From Actinomycetota bacterium (GTDB lineage: Bacteria; Actinomycetota; Acidimicrobiia; Acidimicrobiales; Iamiaceae): DNA of 6,461 nt. A program made the position numbers and the translations under genes. Where the stretch lies: the NCBI GenBank assembly GCA_018268545.1, contig JAFDWI010000104.1:1-6461 (forward strand), read 5' to 3'. The notes under the pieces are model-generated. The model made no database searches. It was not told the origin of the DNA and saw nothing but the letters and a program-made list of their open reading frames with translations. Below, piece by piece: positions 5,549 to 6,461 of the stretch (position 1 is its first letter; every line of letters begins with the position of its first letter).

Positions 5549-5589
5549 AGTGTCGAGGCAGCGGCCGGGGGACGGCCGCAATCGACACT
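5549..5589. repeat. Nested inverted repeat upstream of the alpha-galactosidase gene
   Basis: The outer perfect 8-bp arms AGTGTCGA (5549-5556) and TCGACACT (5582-5589) enclose inner 7-bp arms GCGGCCG (5561-5567) and CGGCCGC (5573-5579) with a 5-nt loop. The outer left arm overlaps a possible -10 box TAGTGT (5548-5553, no good -35). The right arm ends 2 bases before the GGAGG ribosome binding site. It could be a paired operator for a sugar-responsive regulator or an RNA hairpin controlling access to the ribosome binding site. The rest of the 183-bp divergent gap holds only weak signals, including the palindrome GCTGCAGC at 5535-5542. Confidence 0.5.
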
Positions 5590-5591
5590 TC

Positions 5592-5596
5592 GGAGG
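5592..5596 (+). promoter_or_regulatory. Ribosome binding site of the alpha-galactosidase gene
   Basis: GGAGG is a strong Shine-Dalgarno core, 5 nt before GTG at 5602. It fixes that GTG as the start in a frame that has no early ATG. Confidence 0.75.
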
Positions 5597-5601
5597 TCGC
5601 C

Positions 5602-6461
5602 GTGGTCGAACCGATCGTGCTGGATGCCGGTCCGACCCGGTACGGGTTCCTCATCCGGGCGGGTGAGCCGCTCCGCCAGACAGGGTTCGGGCCAGGTGTG
5701 GAACGCGGTGAGCTTGCGTTTGCACCGCAGCTCTATCCGCTCGCCTATCCGACGTTCGGCGAAGACCCGTTCGACGCGCCCGCCCTTCGCGTCACCAATG
5801 CCTCGGGGGTGCTCTCGACACGTCTGGTGTGCACCGGCCACGAACGATCCGAAGCCCACGACTCGACGGACCTGGTGATCGAGTTGCGTGACGAGACCCA
5901 GCCACTCACCGTGCACCTCCATGCCACGGCACATCGGCGCTACGGAACGATCGACCAGTGGATCGAGGTCACCAACGACCAGTCCGCACCGATCACCTTG
6001 CACGAGGTGGCCGCCGCGAATCCCGTCCTGGTCGGTCCTGACCCGTGGCTCGACCACTACTCCGGTGACTGGGGTGCGGAATTCACCCCGGTCCATGACC
6101 GGCTCACGGTGGGAACCAAGATCCTGGAATCCCGGGCGACGACCCGGCCGGCCCACGAAACGGCACCGTTTGTGCGATTCCATCCCGATGGGATCGCGAC
6201 CGAGACCGACGGCACCGTGCTTGCGGGGACGATCGCATGGGGCGGCAACATCCGGATCGGCTTCGAGGTCGCGCGTCACAACCGGATCCGGGCGTGGTTC
6301 GGCCATCTGCCCGTCGGCGCCGATTACGTGCTCGAACCGGGTGCGACGTTCACCACGCCGGCCGTCACCTGGGCGTGGTCCGACCACGGCACCCGGGCCG
6401 CAACACAGCGTTTCCACGATTGGTTCCGGGGCGAGGTGCTGCGCGATGGTGCGATGGATCG
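5602..6461 (+). CDS. GH36-family alpha-galactosidase, N-terminal part (runs off the window)
   Basis: From GTG 5602 the frame stays open to the window edge, giving 286 residues of a protein that is usually near 700 residues. The visible part is the beta-sandwich domain that precedes the catalytic barrel in GH36 enzymes. Matching landmarks are LYPLAYPTFGEDPFDAPALR (44-63), the VTNDQSAPITLHEV region (123-136), a GDWGAEFTPVHDRL segment (155-168), the SRATTRPAHETAPFVRF region (177-193), IAWGGNIRIGFEV (211-223), and a tail around LEPGATFTTPAVTWAWSDHG (244-263) running into FHDWFRGEVL (271-280). The catalytic nucleophile and acid/base Asp residues lie beyond the edge and cannot be checked. The family hydrolyses alpha-1,6-galactosides such as melibiose and raffinose, though some members act on alpha-N-acetylgalactosaminides. 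There is no signal peptide, so it is probably cytoplasmic and fed by a transporter. It is divergent from the deacetylase-amidase pair. Confidence 0.85.
   Translation, partial: MVEPIVLDAGPTRYGFLIRAGEPLRQTGFGPGVERGELAFAPQLYPLAYPTFGEDPFDAPALRVTNASGVLSTRLVCTGHERSEAHDSTDLVIELRDETQPLTVHLHATAHRRYGTIDQWIEVTNDQSAPITLHEVAAANPVLVGPDPWLDHYSGDWGAEFTPVHDRLTVGTKILESRATTRPAHETAPFVRFHPDGIATETDGTVLAGTIAWGGNIRIGFEVARHNRIRAWFGHLPVGADYVLEPGATFTTPAVTWAWSDHGTRAATQRFHDWFRGEVLRDGAMD

Noticed and set aside
5455..6417. Minus-strand open frame of 320 codons opposite the alpha-galactosidase
   Set aside because: The plus strand encodes recognisable GH36 motifs with a strong ribosome binding site; the antisense product is low-complexity Arg/Gly-rich.

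Overview
The window is GC-rich DNA of an actinobacterial type, probably from Actinomycetota and possibly Acidimicrobiia. That placement is an inference. It rests on base composition, frequent GTG starts, leaderless-looking promoters (a TANNNT -10 box about 7 nt before the ATG), an actinobacterial-style LytR-CpsA-Psr protein, a secreted protein with a Thr-rich tail, and a 55-residue Cys/His protein of a kind I associate with actinobacteria. There are no RNA genes, mobile elements or CRISPR arrays.

Layout. (1) Plus strand, 1-2448: the 3' end of a secreted Ig-like protein with a Thr-rich tail and a short hairpin after its stop; a complete LCP (LytR-CpsA-Psr) cell-wall ligase gene with a leaderless-type start; and a small membrane protein joining a PLDc_N-like two-helix region to a C-terminal SHOCT motif, with its own promoter overlapping the LCP stop. 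A strong hairpin at 2460-2506 closes this block and separates it from the converging minus-strand genes. (2) Minus strand, read from 5418 down to 2559: a PIG-L/LmbE-type deacetylase overlapping an amidase-signature enzyme by 4 nt (GTGA); then a thioredoxin overlapping a CsoR/CstR-family repressor by 14 nt; then the 55-residue Cys/His protein, which is too short for most gene callers. (3) Plus strand from 5602 to the window edge: the N-terminal part of a GH36 alpha-galactosidase, divergent from the deacetylase across 183 bp that contain a nested inverted repeat.

The most interesting part is the thioredoxin/repressor pair. The repressor keeps the two cysteines of the CsoR family (C36 and C65) but has Ala at position 61, where copper-sensing CsoR has His. 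This pattern points to a thiol or persulfide sensor of the CstR kind rather than a copper sensor. Just upstream of thioredoxin lies a perfect 16-bp inverted repeat, ATACCCC-AG-GGGGTAT, typical of operators of this family. It overlaps a TATGAT -10 box whose predicted start point is the thioredoxin ATG itself. Together these form a compact, apparently autoregulated sulfur/redox circuit. Its operator begins at the last base of the upstream amidase stop codon.
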